Positions 9,171 through 19,068 are shown, counted from the stretch's first letter. The stretch is DNA of 64,000 nucleotides from JBKCUK01 sp046318415 (GCA_046318415.1 JBKCUK010000015.1:77133-141132); one strand, 5' to 3'. The notes: a model not told the origin generated them from the letters alone. Numbers and translations: made by a program.

Positions 9171-10322
9171 TTAGAGTTTGGATAGTACGACTTCGGCCGC
9201 CACTTCCGAGGGTTTTTTTGCGGGATGACGCAATAAAGCTGGAATCTTCGCCAGCTCTTGGGTTTGACGCAGATGGCCCTCTTGGGTAAACAGTTTACGC
9301 ACTTCGTGGGCGAGATTTTCCGCCGTGCACTTCTCCTGCAACAACTCTGGCACCACTTCACGGTTCAATAAAATATTGGGCAACCCCACGTAGGGAATCT
9401 TGACCATACGCCGGATGATCCACGCCGTAATGGCCGACGTCTTGTAGGTGAGCACCATGGGAAGATTTGCTAGCGCCAATTCCAGGGTAACCGTTCCCGA
9501 CGCACACAGGGCCGCATCAGCCGCTTTCATAGCCTCATACTTTTCTTCAGGTGATACCACAAGGGTGGTGGGCAAGCTCCACGTGCTGGCAACATGCTCA
9601 AGTTGCGGACTTAGGTGCTCCAGCGTAGGTATCACCACATGAAGACCGGGTAACTGCTCGTGCAATAGCTTCAGTGCGCCCCCTATTTGCGGCAGTAAGG
9701 CGTCCAACTCACGCTGGCGGCTTCCTGGTAAGACGCACAACAATGGGGCATAGCGTCCAATGTCGTATTTTTCTCGAAACCTTGATCCATCGCCCTCGGC
9801 AAGGGTGGTTTCGATCAAAGGGTGCCCCACAAAAGTGGTCGCAAGCCCCTCTCGCTCGAAATGGGGCGGCTCAAACGGAAATAACGTCAGCAAATGATCC
9901 ACTAATTTTGCGACTTTCTTGGCGCGCTTTGGTCGCCAAGCCCAAACAGAGGGCGCTGTATAGTGAACAATGGGGATGCCCAACCTCTTGACCCGCTTCG
10001 CCAGACGAAAATTAAAGCCGGGCGAGTCGATGGTGACCACCACATCCGGTTGGCTTGCTTGAATATCCCGCGCCGTTTGATTCAGGCGTCGCAGAATGCG
10101 GGGGATATGGGGCAAGATTTCCACCAATCCCATGATGGAGAGATCCTCCATGGGAAACAGGGAACAAAGGCCGTGCGCGGCCATCTGAGTCCCGCCCACC
10201 CCGGCAAAACGTATCCCAGGACATTGCTGCTTAAGGGCGGCCATAAGTCGCCCTCCTAATAAGTCGCCAGAGGCTTCACCAGCAACAAGATAAACAAGAG
10301 GGGTCACCTTACGCGCTGTCAT
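9171..10322 (-). CDS. lpxB: Lipid-A-disaccharide synthase
   Basis: Condenses UDP-2,3-diacylglucosamine with lipid X to give the lipid A disaccharide; a GT19 enzyme at the inner-membrane surface. About 383 residues, the family length. Hallmarks are VAGEASGDLLGG near the N terminus, PDVVVTIDSPGFNFRLAK, IVHYTAPSVWAWRPKR, LCVLPGSRQRE and ASGTVTLELAL. The ATG at 10322 has AGGGG 8-9 bases upstream; an ATG two codons earlier (10328) would sit only 2 bases from it, so 10322 is preferred. It overlaps the end of lpxI, which implies translational coupling, and is the last gene of the envelope operon. Confidence 0.96.
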   Translation of the reverse strand: MTARKVTPLVYLVAGEASGDLLGGRLMAALKQQCPGIRFAGVGGTQMAAHGLCSLFPMEDLSIMGLVEILPHIPRILRRLNQTARDIQASQPDVVVTIDSPGFNFRLAKRVKRLGIPIVHYTAPSVWAWRPKRAKKVAKLVDHLLTLFPFEPPHFEREGLATTFVGHPLIETTLAEGDGSRFREKYDIGRYAPLLCVLPGSRQRELDALLPQIGGALKLLHEQLPGLHVVIPTLEHLSPQLEHVASTWSLPTTLVVSPEEKYEAMKAADAALCASGTVTLELALANLPMVLTYKTSAITAWIIRRMVKIPYVGLPNILLNREVVPELLQEKCTAENLAHEVRKLFTQEGHLRQTQELAKIPALLRHPAKKPSEVAAEVVLSKL

Positions 10323-11133
10323 CACCATGGACCCCTATGAGTGTTAAACTTTGCTGTTCGGCCACATCTTTACAGATGTTTGGCTGTAACAGGATGACCT
10401 GACCTGCCTCCACCGCAACGGCCCGAAAACCAGCGGCCGCACATTGCTTCAGTGTCTCTGGGCCAATGGTGGGGCGATCAACTCGGCGATCTTGGTGACG
10501 TTTAGCCACCTTTACTAGAACAGCACCCGGACCTGGACGCTGGAGCTGTTGGCAGCGGGCAATAAGGGCTTCAGTTCCTTCAATGGCCTCAACGCCCAAA
10601 ACAAGTCCTTGCTGCACCACAACCGCTTGCCCCACATCAAGGTCGCCCAAACCGCGGGCCACATGCCACGCTAATCTCACATCTTGATCAAGGCTTGGAT
10701 CCGCCTTAGGACCACCCATGTGCCCTTCGGGCGCCAACAACTGAGAGCCCGTAATTTCTTCCGCACCCAGGACCCAAAACCCCTCGCTCTCAATGAGCTG
10801 AATAACGCCCCGCAGCAAGCGATCATCCCCAAAGGCATGGGGCAACAACTGGGCAATCCACTTGGCACCAACAGCGTCGGGAATTAAGGCCCTGAGGGAG
10901 GGACGCTTCACCGCGCCCGCAAGCACAAGGTGGGTCACTTGCTGCTTTTTGCACTGCTCAACGATGGCGCCCACATGGGCCAATTGAACCGTCTGGCAGG
11001 GATGCGCCTGTAATTGGCTTTGGTCAACAAATCCCTCTAAACCCACCATGAAGTAGGGTATTTTTTGCGCCACACACGCGGCCGCCACTTCAAAAGGCAA
11101 GGAGCCCGCGCCTGAGATGATGCCGATTTTCAC
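10309..11133 (-). CDS. lpxI: UDP-2,3-diacylglucosamine pyrophosphatase, LpxI type
   Basis: Hydrolyses UDP-2,3-diacylglucosamine to lipid X and UMP. Alphaproteobacteria use this LpxI (DUF1009) enzyme in place of LpxH. The 274-residue protein starts KIGIISGAGSLPFEVA and carries the conserved GPKADPSLDQDVRLAWHVA and GVEAIEGTEALIARC segments of the C-terminal catalytic domain. It lies 19 bases after lpxA and overlaps lpxB, in the usual alphaproteobacterial order lpxA-lpxI-lpxB. Confidence 0.95.
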   Translation of the reverse strand: MKIGIISGAGSLPFEVAAACVAQKIPYFMVGLEGFVDQSQLQAHPCQTVQLAHVGAIVEQCKKQQVTHLVLAGAVKRPSLRALIPDAVGAKWIAQLLPHAFGDDRLLRGVIQLIESEGFWVLGAEEITGSQLLAPEGHMGGPKADPSLDQDVRLAWHVARGLGDLDVGQAVVVQQGLVLGVEAIEGTEALIARCQQLQRPGPGAVLVKVAKRHQDRRVDRPTIGPETLKQCAAAGFRAVAVEAGQVILLQPNICKDVAEQQSLTLIGVHGDDSA

Positions 11134-11152
11134 CGTCGCCCTATGATCTGGC

Positions 11153-11944
11153 TTACACTTGACGCGGCATGACGACCGAGCGCTCGGCCGAGCGAATGAA
11201 GTGAATCACCTCCATCACATGGTGGCTGTCTGCGTATCGCTCACCAAGCCGCTCGAGGCGCTCGCCAAAACTTCCCTCGCCAGAGAACAGATCATCATAG
11301 GCTTGACGCAGCTCTGAGATCTCATCCCGACTAAAGCCACGGCGCTTGAGTCCGATGAGGTTTAATCCTGTCAAAAAGCCCAAATCCCGAGAGATCATCC
11401 CATAGGGAATGACATCTTGGGTGATCCCACTCATACCGCCCACCATGGCATGCTGACCGATGCGCACAAACTGATGAATGGCTGCAAGTCCGCCGATGAT
11501 GGCATAATCATGAACCGTCACATGTCCCGCAAGGGTGGCAGCATTGGCCATAATCACGTGGGAGCCCACATGGCAATCATGGGCCACATGGGTATAGGCC
11601 ATGAAAAGGCAATCATCCCCCACAGTGGTTTTCATGCCCCCCGTTTCCGTACCGGGCTGCATGGTGCAGTATTCACGGATCACATTGCGTGCACCGATGG
11701 TCAGTGTCGAGGGCTCGCCATGGTATTTCAAATCCTGGGGCGCATGACCAATGGAGGCAAAGGGATAAATCTTCGTCTCTTCACCAATGGTTGTATGACC
11801 GGCAACACATACATGCGACAGCAATTCCACACGATCCCCAAGGACCACATTCCCTGTCAGCACACAATAGGGACCGACCTTGACGTCTTGACCCAGCTTA
11901 ACGGTGGGTTCGATGACGGCCGTGGGATGAATGGCACTACTCAT
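11153..11944 (-). CDS. lpxA: UDP-N-acetylglucosamine acyltransferase
   Basis: First step of lipid A synthesis: transfers a 3-hydroxyacyl chain from ACP to UDP-GlcNAc. The 263-residue protein is a left-handed beta-helix of hexapeptide repeats (IHPTAVIEPTVKLG and on) with the catalytic His in VAHDCHVG (about H122) and the helical C-terminal domain that completes the trimer. Its ATG overlaps the stop of fabZ (ATGA), so the two are translationally coupled. This makes sense because both draw on 3-hydroxyacyl-ACP. Confidence 0.97.
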   Translation of the reverse strand: MSSAIHPTAVIEPTVKLGQDVKVGPYCVLTGNVVLGDRVELLSHVCVAGHTTIGEETKIYPFASIGHAPQDLKYHGEPSTLTIGARNVIREYCTMQPGTETGGMKTTVGDDCLFMAYTHVAHDCHVGSHVIMANAATLAGHVTVHDYAIIGGLAAIHQFVRIGQHAMVGGMSGITQDVIPYGMISRDLGFLTGLNLIGLKRRGFSRDEISELRQAYDDLFSGEGSFGERLERLGERYADSHHVMEVIHFIRSAERSVVMPRQV

Positions 11945-12417
11945 GCTGGTTTATCCATCACGATGGCGGTAACAACCGCTTCTGTGTGGAGTTTATCCTC
12001 CACAAAAGCCTGGCATTTAAATTTTGAGATCATCTTACGTTCTTGTATTTTCTCTACTTTGATATGCAATGTGTGACCGGGGATGACGGGGGCGCGAAAG
12101 CGCGCATCGTCGATGGCCATGAAGAACAAATCTTTTTCGGCACCCGCAATGCCGTTGGAGAGGCAAAACAGAGCCCCCGCGGTCTGGGCCATGGCTTCAA
12201 TAATCAGCACACCAGGCATGATGGGGCGGTTGGGGAAGTGGCCCACGAAAAAAGGCTCGTTAATGGTCACATTCTTGACCCCTGTTGCACTTTTCCCGGG
12301 CACGATATCTTCGATGCGATCCACCAAAAGGAACGGATAGCGGTGGGGCAACAGCTCCATAATTTTATCGATACCAATGCTGGTTGGCAGGTCTCCTGCC
12401 CCCTGGGGTTTCGTCAT
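11941..12417 (-). CDS. fabZ: 3-hydroxyacyl-ACP dehydratase
   Basis: Dehydrates 3-hydroxyacyl-ACP in fatty-acid elongation and so competes with LpxA/LpxD for the same precursor. The 158-residue hot-dog-fold protein has LLPHRYPFLLVDR, then the active-site helix VGHFPNRPIMPGVLIIEAM with catalytic His60 and Glu74. It lies between lpxD (9-base gap) and lpxA (4-base overlap). Confidence 0.97.
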   Translation of the reverse strand: MTKPQGAGDLPTSIGIDKIMELLPHRYPFLLVDRIEDIVPGKSATGVKNVTINEPFFVGHFPNRPIMPGVLIIEAMAQTAGALFCLSNGIAGAEKDLFFMAIDDARFRAPVIPGHTLHIKVEKIQERKMISKFKCQAFVEDKLHTEAVVTAIVMDKPA

Positions 12418-12426
12418 CTCTTGCTC

Positions 12427-13464
12427 CTAGGGTTTTTTCTGCCGTTCTTTGACGAGGCGACTTAAGGTCACGGTTTGCCGGTGCCATTGGGTCGCTGGCA
12501 CCGCAGGTGTTCCAGCAACCGTCTCGCCGGGGCCAAGATCGCGCATGACGCCACTTTGGCCAGCAATGCGCGCCCCATCACCAATTTTGATGTGCCCCCC
12601 AAAACCAGCCTGTCCTGCCGCAATGACGTAGTTGCCAAACTCGGTACTACCGGAAATGCCGACCTGGGCCACAATAACGCAATGGCGGCCCAACTTCACA
12701 CCATGGGCAATCTGCACCAAATTATCGATGCGCGTGCCCATGCCGATAAAAGTCTCGCCAAGCCCTGCGCGATCGATGGTGGTATTGGCCCCAATGTCCA
12801 CGCGGTCTTCAATGACCACCCGGCCCAGTTGCGGAACCGGCACATGCCCCTTTTGATCCATGAAAAAACCAAAGCCGGCCTGGCCAATGCGGGCCCCTGG
12901 ACCAATCACCACATGGTTGCCAACGAGCGCATGACTGATGGTAGCGCCTGCGCCAATACGACAGTCCTGGCCTAGGACAACATTTTTACCGATGACGGCA
13001 TTGGGGCCAATGCGGCTTCCATCTCCAATTTCGGCGCCCCTCTGGACGACGGCGCCTGGACTGATGACTACATCACGCCCGATCTTTGTATCAGGATGAA
13101 CAAAGGTGGCATGCGCCTCATAAACATCATCGGTTTCGGGATAAAAGTGGGCTGCAATCATGGCAAAGGCGCGGTAAGGCGTCTCGGAAACCAACAAGGC
13201 GACACCTTCTGGGGCTGCCTCTATCATATCTCTCGAGACCACACAAAGCGTCGCTTTCGTTCCCAAAAACTGAGGCTTATATTTCGAGTTGTGCAGCACA
13301 GCCACCTGACCAGAGGTGGCATCGGCCAGCGTGCCAATATCGTGGATCAGACTATCTGGCGTAAGCCCCGCAGGTAAGGGCAGTATGAGTTCACAGCTCC
13401 CCACCTCCGCCAGCTGGCTAAGACTAAAGGGGCCTTGACGGTTAAAAAAACGAGAATCGATCAT
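12427..13464 (-). CDS. lpxD: UDP-3-O-acylglucosamine N-acyltransferase
   Basis: Third lipid A enzyme: adds the N-linked 3-hydroxyacyl chain to UDP-3-O-acylglucosamine. 345 residues: an N-terminal uridine-binding domain (about 1-105), a long hexapeptide beta-helix (IGRDVVISPGAVVQRGAEIG and on), the catalytic His region LVQIAHGVKLGRHC, and a short C-terminal helix ending in basic residues. Located between skp and fabZ in the canonical order. Confidence 0.96.
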   Translation of the reverse strand: MIDSRFFNRQGPFSLSQLAEVGSCELILPLPAGLTPDSLIHDIGTLADATSGQVAVLHNSKYKPQFLGTKATLCVVSRDMIEAAPEGVALLVSETPYRAFAMIAAHFYPETDDVYEAHATFVHPDTKIGRDVVISPGAVVQRGAEIGDGSRIGPNAVIGKNVVLGQDCRIGAGATISHALVGNHVVIGPGARIGQAGFGFFMDQKGHVPVPQLGRVVIEDRVDIGANTTIDRAGLGETFIGMGTRIDNLVQIAHGVKLGRHCVIVAQVGISGSTEFGNYVIAAGQAGFGGHIKIGDGARIAGQSGVMRDLGPGETVAGTPAVPATQWHRQTVTLSRLVKERQKKP

Positions 13465-13485
13465 CTTAGCCCCAATAGATCAACC

Positions 13486-14049
13486 TTAGCCCTTCTTCTC
13501 AGACTTCGCCGTCTCAAGCGTGAAGGAAACGGATGGCAATTTTTCATCCAATTGCTTGAGGACTTCGTCGGTCATCTCAAGGGATTCAGCACGAAACAGC
13601 GTGGCCCCACGGGGAATCACCAGGGTCAATCCCTTCTTTTCTGCAAGGGCTGTGACGATGCTACCGATGTTTTGCTCGACCTTTGCCTTAGCCTTTTCAA
13701 GGGCTTGCTCAAGCTGCATGCGCTTTTCGGCGACTTTTTCTTGAACGTTGGCGACCTTATTCTCGAACTCTGCACGCTTTTTGGCGAATTCTTCAGGCTT
13801 CAGCTTGGACTGCTCGGCGGCCAGTTTGCTCTCAGCCTCGTGCAAGGTCGTTTCTTGCTTTTCGATTTCGGCCTGGAACTTGGCACCATGCTCTTCCACA
13901 GCTTTTTGCAAGCCTTGTGCTGCCTTTGATTCGGCAAACAGGCGGTTCAGATCGATCACACCCACCTTCAGCTCGGACGCCTCAAGCGTTGCGATGGACA
14001 GAAGAGCAGATGCGATAAGGGCTGGAATAGCCTTTTTCTTGAAAGTCAT
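13486..14049 (-). CDS. skp: Periplasmic chaperone Skp/OmpH family
   Basis: Holdase chaperone that carries unfolded outer-membrane proteins to BamA. 187 residues with a signal peptide (about 1-24, cleaved after ATLEA), a short beta segment (KVGVIDLNRLFAES) and a long charged coiled-coil tentacle (about 45-130), then the second body segment (GLTLVIPRGATLFRA). It sits 2 bases from bamA, the normal arrangement, and is transcribed with it. Confidence 0.94.
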   Translation of the reverse strand: MTFKKKAIPALIASALLSIATLEASELKVGVIDLNRLFAESKAAQGLQKAVEEHGAKFQAEIEKQETTLHEAESKLAAEQSKLKPEEFAKKRAEFENKVANVQEKVAEKRMQLEQALEKAKAKVEQNIGSIVTALAEKKGLTLVIPRGATLFRAESLEMTDEVLKQLDEKLPSVSFTLETAKSEKKG

Positions 14050-14051
14050 TA

Positions 14052-16337
14052 TTAAAACCTCGTTGAAAATCCAAATAGAACGAGCTTCGTCTCGTCCAGC
14101 TTATGTTTGCGGATCGCCTTACCAAAGTCAATCCGCAGTGGGCCAAGAAATGAGCGCCAGCGAATACCAGCGCCATAGGCTGCACGCATCATGCTGGAAT
14201 CCACCACCTTGTTGCTCTTGTTTTTAATGTCGGTCTTGTAAGCGGCACCCACATCAAAGAAGGTGGCACCGGTGATACCAAATTCTTTTGGCAAGCCCAA
14301 CGGGAAGGTCACTTCAGCACTGCCGGTGTAGGCACGAAGACCACCCAGGGGGTCATGGCTTTTGCGATCTCGGGGCGAGACACCACCCGGCTCAAAGCCG
14401 CGAAGAGAATCACCACCCAGCGTATAGCGGTCAACAATTCGTGTGCGCTTACCCAATCCATGCATAAAGCGATAGCGACCCGAGAGCTCGAAAATCACCT
14501 CATCCATGACCGGATAATAGTAACCAAAGAACACTGTATTCTTCAGGTAATGAACCTGTCCACCAACACCCGCCAAGTCATTGGCAAGGCCCACGAACCA
14601 GCCTTCCGTTGGATTCAAGCGACTATCTCTGCGATCATAAACCAACTCTTGTCCCACGGCGGACAACAGCTTACTGCCCTTTTGCTCGCGCACAAAGTCA
14701 GAGGCGTCATCACTGACGTTCGAGAGTTTATCCTCACGGATGGTATAGCTGAGGGTCTGGGCCAAGTTTTCGGTGAGGTTATAGCCCAAGTGCAACGTGG
14801 TACCGGTCATCTGATGGTCATAGGTCGCATCGGAATGGCGGTTTTGCACAGTGTGGAAAACATCGAACCCAGCCGATAGATCGCGATCCAGGAAGTAGGG
14901 CTCGGTGAAACCAAGGTCAATTTCCTTGCGCCGCTTGGCGTAAGCGCCACCAAAACGCAACACTTGACCCTTACCCATAAAGTTGTGCTCGGTCATGTGC
15001 AGATCAACAATCGGACCATCGGCCGTCGAGAAACCACCGCCAAGGGAGATCTCACCCGTGCGGTCTTCCTCCACCTCGATAATCAAATCAAGGACGTCAG
15101 GCGCATTCGTGGGCTCACGCTTAATATTGACCTTCTTAAAGAAGCCCAGATCCTTGAGGCGAGACTCGGACTCTTTTAATTTGTTGGCACTGAAGGCGTC
15201 TCCCTCGTGCAGTTGCATTTCGCGGCGGATGACTTCGTCGTTGGTACGCACGTTGCCCATTACACGAATCTGGCCGATGTAAACCTTGGGTCCTTCTTGG
15301 ATATCAAAGGTAATCGATAATTTTTGTGTCTTCTTGTCGCGCTCCAGGTTGGGCTGAATTTCAACGAAGGCATAGCCCATGCTGCCCAACTCATCGGTCA
15401 GCTTGTTTACAGCATGCTCGACAGCCTTGCTGCTGTACCAATCGCCCGAGCCGATGGTGATCTGCTTTTTCAGCACATCAGGGTCAACCTTTGGCAGCTT
15501 GGTGCTCACGGTGACTTGATCTACCTTGTAGCGCTCCCCCTCATCGACGGTAAAGGTGATGAAGAACTCTTTGCGGTCTGGGGTCAGCTCTGCCACGGCC
15601 GAGTTGATCTTAAAGTCTGCGTAGCCATGCTCAAGATAAAACCTGCGCAACAACTCGCGGTCATAGGCCAAGCGGTCAGGATCGTAGTTATCATCACTGG
15701 TGAAAAAGCGATACCAGCGGGTCTCTTTGGTTTGGATGATGGATTCCAGCTTAGACTCTGAAAACCGCTTATTCCCAACGAAGAAAATGCGCCGGACAAC
15801 GGTGGCTTCACCTTCATTGATCTCGAACACCACATCCACGCGGTTTTGCTCACGCTTAATGATTTTTGGGTTCACGGTGGCGGCAAAGTGTCCCTTCAAG
15901 CGATAGATATCCTGGATACGCTGGGTATCGGCCTTGAGGCGGGTCAGCGTATAGACCTGGCGAGGCTTCAACTGAGTTTCCCCTTTGAGGATATCATCGG
16001 AAATTTTGTCGTTACCCTCAAAGGCCACCTGATTGACGATGGCGTTTTCCACCACTTGAATGATCAGGGTTTGACCTTCTTGGCGAAAGCTCACATCCGT
16101 AAACAAATTCGCATTGAATAACTTCTTCAGTGCCGTATCCAGATCCTCACCACTGACCTTCGTTCCTTCAGCAAGGCCAGACTGGGCGATCACCGAAGCA
16201 GGCTCGATGCGCTGGCTTCCCTCGACCCGGATTTTTCCAATGTACATTCCCGATTGAGCGGCCATCACCGGATGATGGGGACTCAAAGTTAAAATACTTG
16301 CGCTTGCAAGAAAGGCCACGACTGAAACGTTACGCAC
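14052..16337 (-). CDS. bamA: Outer-membrane protein assembly factor BamA
   Basis: Essential outer-membrane insertase of the Bam complex. 761 residues: signal peptide (about 1-26, cleaved after PVMA), five POTRA domains (about 30-345; POTRA 1 starts IGKIRVEGSQRIEPAS), and a 16-strand beta-barrel to the C terminus. The protein ends in Phe, the recognition residue of barrel proteins. The loop-6 region has the family-like RGFEPGG. Its neighbours rseP upstream and skp downstream confirm the identity. Confidence 0.97.
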   Translation of the reverse strand: MRNVSVVAFLASASILTLSPHHPVMAAQSGMYIGKIRVEGSQRIEPASVIAQSGLAEGTKVSGEDLDTALKKLFNANLFTDVSFRQEGQTLIIQVVENAIVNQVAFEGNDKISDDILKGETQLKPRQVYTLTRLKADTQRIQDIYRLKGHFAATVNPKIIKREQNRVDVVFEINEGEATVVRRIFFVGNKRFSESKLESIIQTKETRWYRFFTSDDNYDPDRLAYDRELLRRFYLEHGYADFKINSAVAELTPDRKEFFITFTVDEGERYKVDQVTVSTKLPKVDPDVLKKQITIGSGDWYSSKAVEHAVNKLTDELGSMGYAFVEIQPNLERDKKTQKLSITFDIQEGPKVYIGQIRVMGNVRTNDEVIRREMQLHEGDAFSANKLKESESRLKDLGFFKKVNIKREPTNAPDVLDLIIEVEEDRTGEISLGGGFSTADGPIVDLHMTEHNFMGKGQVLRFGGAYAKRRKEIDLGFTEPYFLDRDLSAGFDVFHTVQNRHSDATYDHQMTGTTLHLGYNLTENLAQTLSYTIREDKLSNVSDDASDFVREQKGSKLLSAVGQELVYDRRDSRLNPTEGWFVGLANDLAGVGGQVHYLKNTVFFGYYYPVMDEVIFELSGRYRFMHGLGKRTRIVDRYTLGGDSLRGFEPGGVSPRDRKSHDPLGGLRAYTGSAEVTFPLGLPKEFGITGATFFDVGAAYKTDIKNKSNKVVDSSMMRAAYGAGIRWRSFLGPLRIDFGKAIRKHKLDETKLVLFGFSTRF

Positions 16338-16386
16338 GAAGATCCTCGTCTTAGTTAAGGGTTAAGCCAGATGCTATCCCAAAGTC

Positions 16387-17502
16387 CTACTTAAACAAAC
16401 CCACCAAAAATTCAATGGCTTTTAGATTGGCCAAATCTTTCCAGGTGGAAAACAGAAACACAAAAATCAAGAAGGCGAACCCGACGCGAAAAGCCATCTC
16501 CTGGGCACGCTCGGACACGGGCCGACCGCGCACAGCCTCGATCAGATAAAACAAGATATGGCCGCCATCTAACATGGGCACGGGCAGTAAATTAATCAGG
16601 CCCAGATTAATGGATAAAAGGGCGATGAACCAGAGGATATCGTGAAGGCTTTTCTTGGCCACTTCCCCCGACATGGCAGCGATGCCGATGGGTCCTGAGA
16701 GATCATCAGCCGATCGCTGACCGGTGATCATCTGCCCAATGGACTGAAGGGTCATCCAGGAAAAACGAAGGGCATCCACACTGGCGTGATAAACACCTGC
16801 CACGGGGTTCCGCTGCACGACTTCATAACCTTGCCCGACGCCAAGAACACCGATGGTCTGGCCACCCGCCGTGCGCGACATGGGGGTGATGGAGACCGTT
16901 TGCTGCTGTCCATCCCGGGCATAGGTGAGCGTTAAGGCTTCACCGGGGCGGGCGCGCACAATCTCTTGCATGGCCTTAAATGTTGGGGTTTCTTCGCCGT
17001 TGATTTTCAGAATACGGTCATCTTCTTTAAGACCTGCTTCTGCGGCTGCGCTCCCCTTTTGCACCAGGCCAATCCGGGCCTCCTCACTGGCAACCCGCTG
17101 GCCATGGACAGAATAAATACCGGCCAGCAACAGAATAGCGAAGAGATAGTTGGCGGCCGGTCCAGCTGCCGACACAGCCAGGCGCACCCCAACGGGTTGC
17201 GCATGCAGCGCTTGCTTGCGCTCAGTCTCACCCATGGCCGCGATGGCTTGATGGTCAGGCGCGCTGGCGGCATTCAGATCAGAAAACATGCGTACATAGC
17301 CGCCAAGGGGGATCAAGCTCAGCTTCCAGCGGGTACCGCTTTTATCGGTCCATCCAAAAACCTCAGGTCCAAAACCAATGGAAAAAACTTCAACCTTTAC
17401 GCCATTGCGCTTCGCCACCCAATAATGTCCAAGCTCATGAACAAAAACCAGCAACGACAGGAAAATGAGGAACGGGACAACACTGTAAAAAACCGTCAGC
17501 AC
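16387..17502 (-). CDS. rseP: Site-2 (RIP) zinc metalloprotease RseP
   Basis: Intramembrane protease of the M50 family, which cleaves anti-sigma factors and signal-peptide remnants. 371 residues: first membrane segment with HELGH (H22-H26), a PDZ domain (about 110-195, INGEETPTFKAMQEIV), and a late membrane segment with LLPVPMLDGGH, which supplies the third zinc ligand. It has a single PDZ domain, as in many alphaproteobacteria; E. coli has two. The GTG start at 17502 has GAGGGG 8 bases upstream. It is the first gene of the operon that runs to lpxB; dxr, cdsA and uppS, often just upstream in other species, are absent here. Confidence 0.95.
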   Translation of the reverse strand: MLTVFYSVVPFLIFLSLLVFVHELGHYWVAKRNGVKVEVFSIGFGPEVFGWTDKSGTRWKLSLIPLGGYVRMFSDLNAASAPDHQAIAAMGETERKQALHAQPVGVRLAVSAAGPAANYLFAILLLAGIYSVHGQRVASEEARIGLVQKGSAAAEAGLKEDDRILKINGEETPTFKAMQEIVRARPGEALTLTYARDGQQQTVSITPMSRTAGGQTIGVLGVGQGYEVVQRNPVAGVYHASVDALRFSWMTLQSIGQMITGQRSADDLSGPIGIAAMSGEVAKKSLHDILWFIALLSINLGLINLLPVPMLDGGHILFYLIEAVRGRPVSERAQEMAFRVGFAFLIFVFLFSTWKDLANLKAIEFLVGLFK

Positions 17503-17626
17503 TTTTGTGACCCCTCTATGGTGGTGCGTTCATAGCCGCGAGTTTAGGGGCATCCCGCCCAACGCGCAAGAGCTACGATGGGGGGAACAGTGGTTATGAG
17601 AGAGATAATAGTACGGTTTTGGTTCC

Positions 17627-17675
17627 TTGCAACCTGGATGACGACGCTCGGCATGCTCGCTCGCGATGACGAGGG
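17627..17675. repeat. Dispersed intergenic palindromic repeat, copy 1
   Basis: The segment from CCTGGATGACGACG to TCGCGATGACGAG is a diverged copy of the CTGGATTGC...TCGCAATGACG element seen again at 28673 and 63765. It lies between rseP and tRNA-Phe in a stretch of about 280 bases with no gene. Confidence 0.55.
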
Positions 17676-17803
17676 TTGGGATATGCTTGCGATAAAAGGC
17701 TTAGGGAGGTTACGCACTGAATGACCCGCAAATGAATTTTATACACGAATCTGAGGAAGGGAAAATCAGGGTTTTGGTAGTAGAAATTCTTCAAAAGTTT
17801 TGA

Positions 17804-17879
<76 letters not shown>

Positions 17880-17953
17880 ACGCGGTATAACAGTGTCATA
17901 ATCAATCGGCGTGGGATTGTCCACCCCCTTTTAATGACTTTTGCAGATTTATT

Positions 17954-18148
17954 TTACGAAGCGCCCTCTTGGTCGGCCTCTCCACCCTCTGGGGAAGACT
18001 CGGATTTTTCTTCATTTTCCACCGTTGGGATCGCATAGGAACCCGTCAGCCAGCGATGCAGATCCACTTGCTTACAGCGGGCCGAACAAAAAGGCCGGAA
18101 CGCCTCTTGGCGGGGTTGTCCACATAGAACACACTTTAGTTCTGCCAT
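17954..18148 (-). CDS. yacG: DNA gyrase inhibitor YacG (zinc-binding)
   Basis: Small zinc protein that in E. coli binds GyrB and inhibits gyrase. 64 residues with four Cys ligands (C6, C9, C21, C25 in CVLCG and FCSARC), followed by the family motif DLHRWLTGSYAIP and an acidic tail. It overlaps the end of the RNase E/G gene by 13 bases, so translation is coupled. Confidence 0.93.
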   Translation of the reverse strand: MAELKCVLCGQPRQEAFRPFCSARCKQVDLHRWLTGSYAIPTVENEEKSESSPEGGEADQEGAS

Positions 18149-19068
18149 GGCTTATTCCTTAGTGCATGAATTTTTCTGGGAAGGCTCGCGCCCCTGCGCG
18201 GCAAAGTCAGCTCAAAAAGCCCCGCCCGGGTAAAGCCAAACACTTCTGAATGGGGCGGCACCAGCCTCTTGATGGCTATCTCCAGATCTCGACGAAACGC
18301 TGCATCCTTTACACGCGGAAAATCAAGTACGATTACGCCCCCGTAACCTCGGCGGCAGAGCTCAGCCAGGACCGATTGAGCGGCTTCTCGGCAATAACGA
18401 GCGACATCACCAGGCTTCATCAAAGACACGCCATGCTCATAGGACGAAAGGGCTGCCGTGTTCAAATCTACTGCCGTTAGTGTCACTCCCTCCTCGATCA
18501 AGGCATAGCCGCCCCGGGGTAAATGCACCACAGGATCTTCAAGCGCCGCCCACAGGGATTGGAGCTCGGAACCAAAGTCCAAATCCGTTTTGATCATGGT
18601 CTCAACACCCGCCTGATCCAGGACAGGCCTTGCCGCGTGATAACAGTCATAGCTGTTGAAGTAAACGCACCGCAGCGAGCCTAAATGACGCGCCAGCGCT
18701 TGAAGCCAACTGGTTGACGCTTGCTGAACCAACCCTACACCGTGGGATTGGGTGATACCCCCCAACTCACCTGTCCAAAGCCGCAATCCAACACCTTTAC
18801 GCTGGTGGGCCTCCTGGATTTCCTCTCGCCGCACCTGAACCATCAGCAAACTGCCTTGCGGATGACGTCCCCTTAAAAGCCCGGGCAAGGTCCTGCCGAT
18901 ATCCAAGAAAGCATACCCAGCCTTTTGCGCGATGACCCGACCAAGGAAAAGATCGCCGACACGGGGCGCCTCAGGATCCTTGCGATAAAGATCAAGGTCG
19001 ATGGGCTGAGGAGCGTCACCAATGGTGGTGTAGATAGCCTCTTCGGTTTCAAAAACAATCGCTTCCAT
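18136..19068 (-). CDS. rng: Short RNase E/G family protein
   Basis: A second, short RNase E/G homologue of about 310 residues, of the type found beside infA in alphaproteobacteria. It keeps the S1-like start (VGDLFLGRVIAQKAGYAFLDIG) and the two Asp-bearing catalytic segments (TAVDLN and GVIVLDF). It lacks the zinc link and the scaffold tail seen in Rne at 1438. The ATG at 19068 shares one base with the stop of the Maf gene (TAATG), which decides it over an upstream frame-open start at 19134. It probably trims rRNA or small RNAs; activity is not proven. Confidence 0.88.
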   Translation of the reverse strand: MEAIVFETEEAIYTTIGDAPQPIDLDLYRKDPEAPRVGDLFLGRVIAQKAGYAFLDIGRTLPGLLRGRHPQGSLLMVQVRREEIQEAHQRKGVGLRLWTGELGGITQSHGVGLVQQASTSWLQALARHLGSLRCVYFNSYDCYHAARPVLDQAGVETMIKTDLDFGSELQSLWAALEDPVVHLPRGGYALIEEGVTLTAVDLNTAALSSYEHGVSLMKPGDVARYCREAAQSVLAELCRRGYGGVIVLDFPRVKDAAFRRDLEIAIKRLVPPHSEVFGFTRAGLFELTLPRRGASLPRKIHALRNKPWQN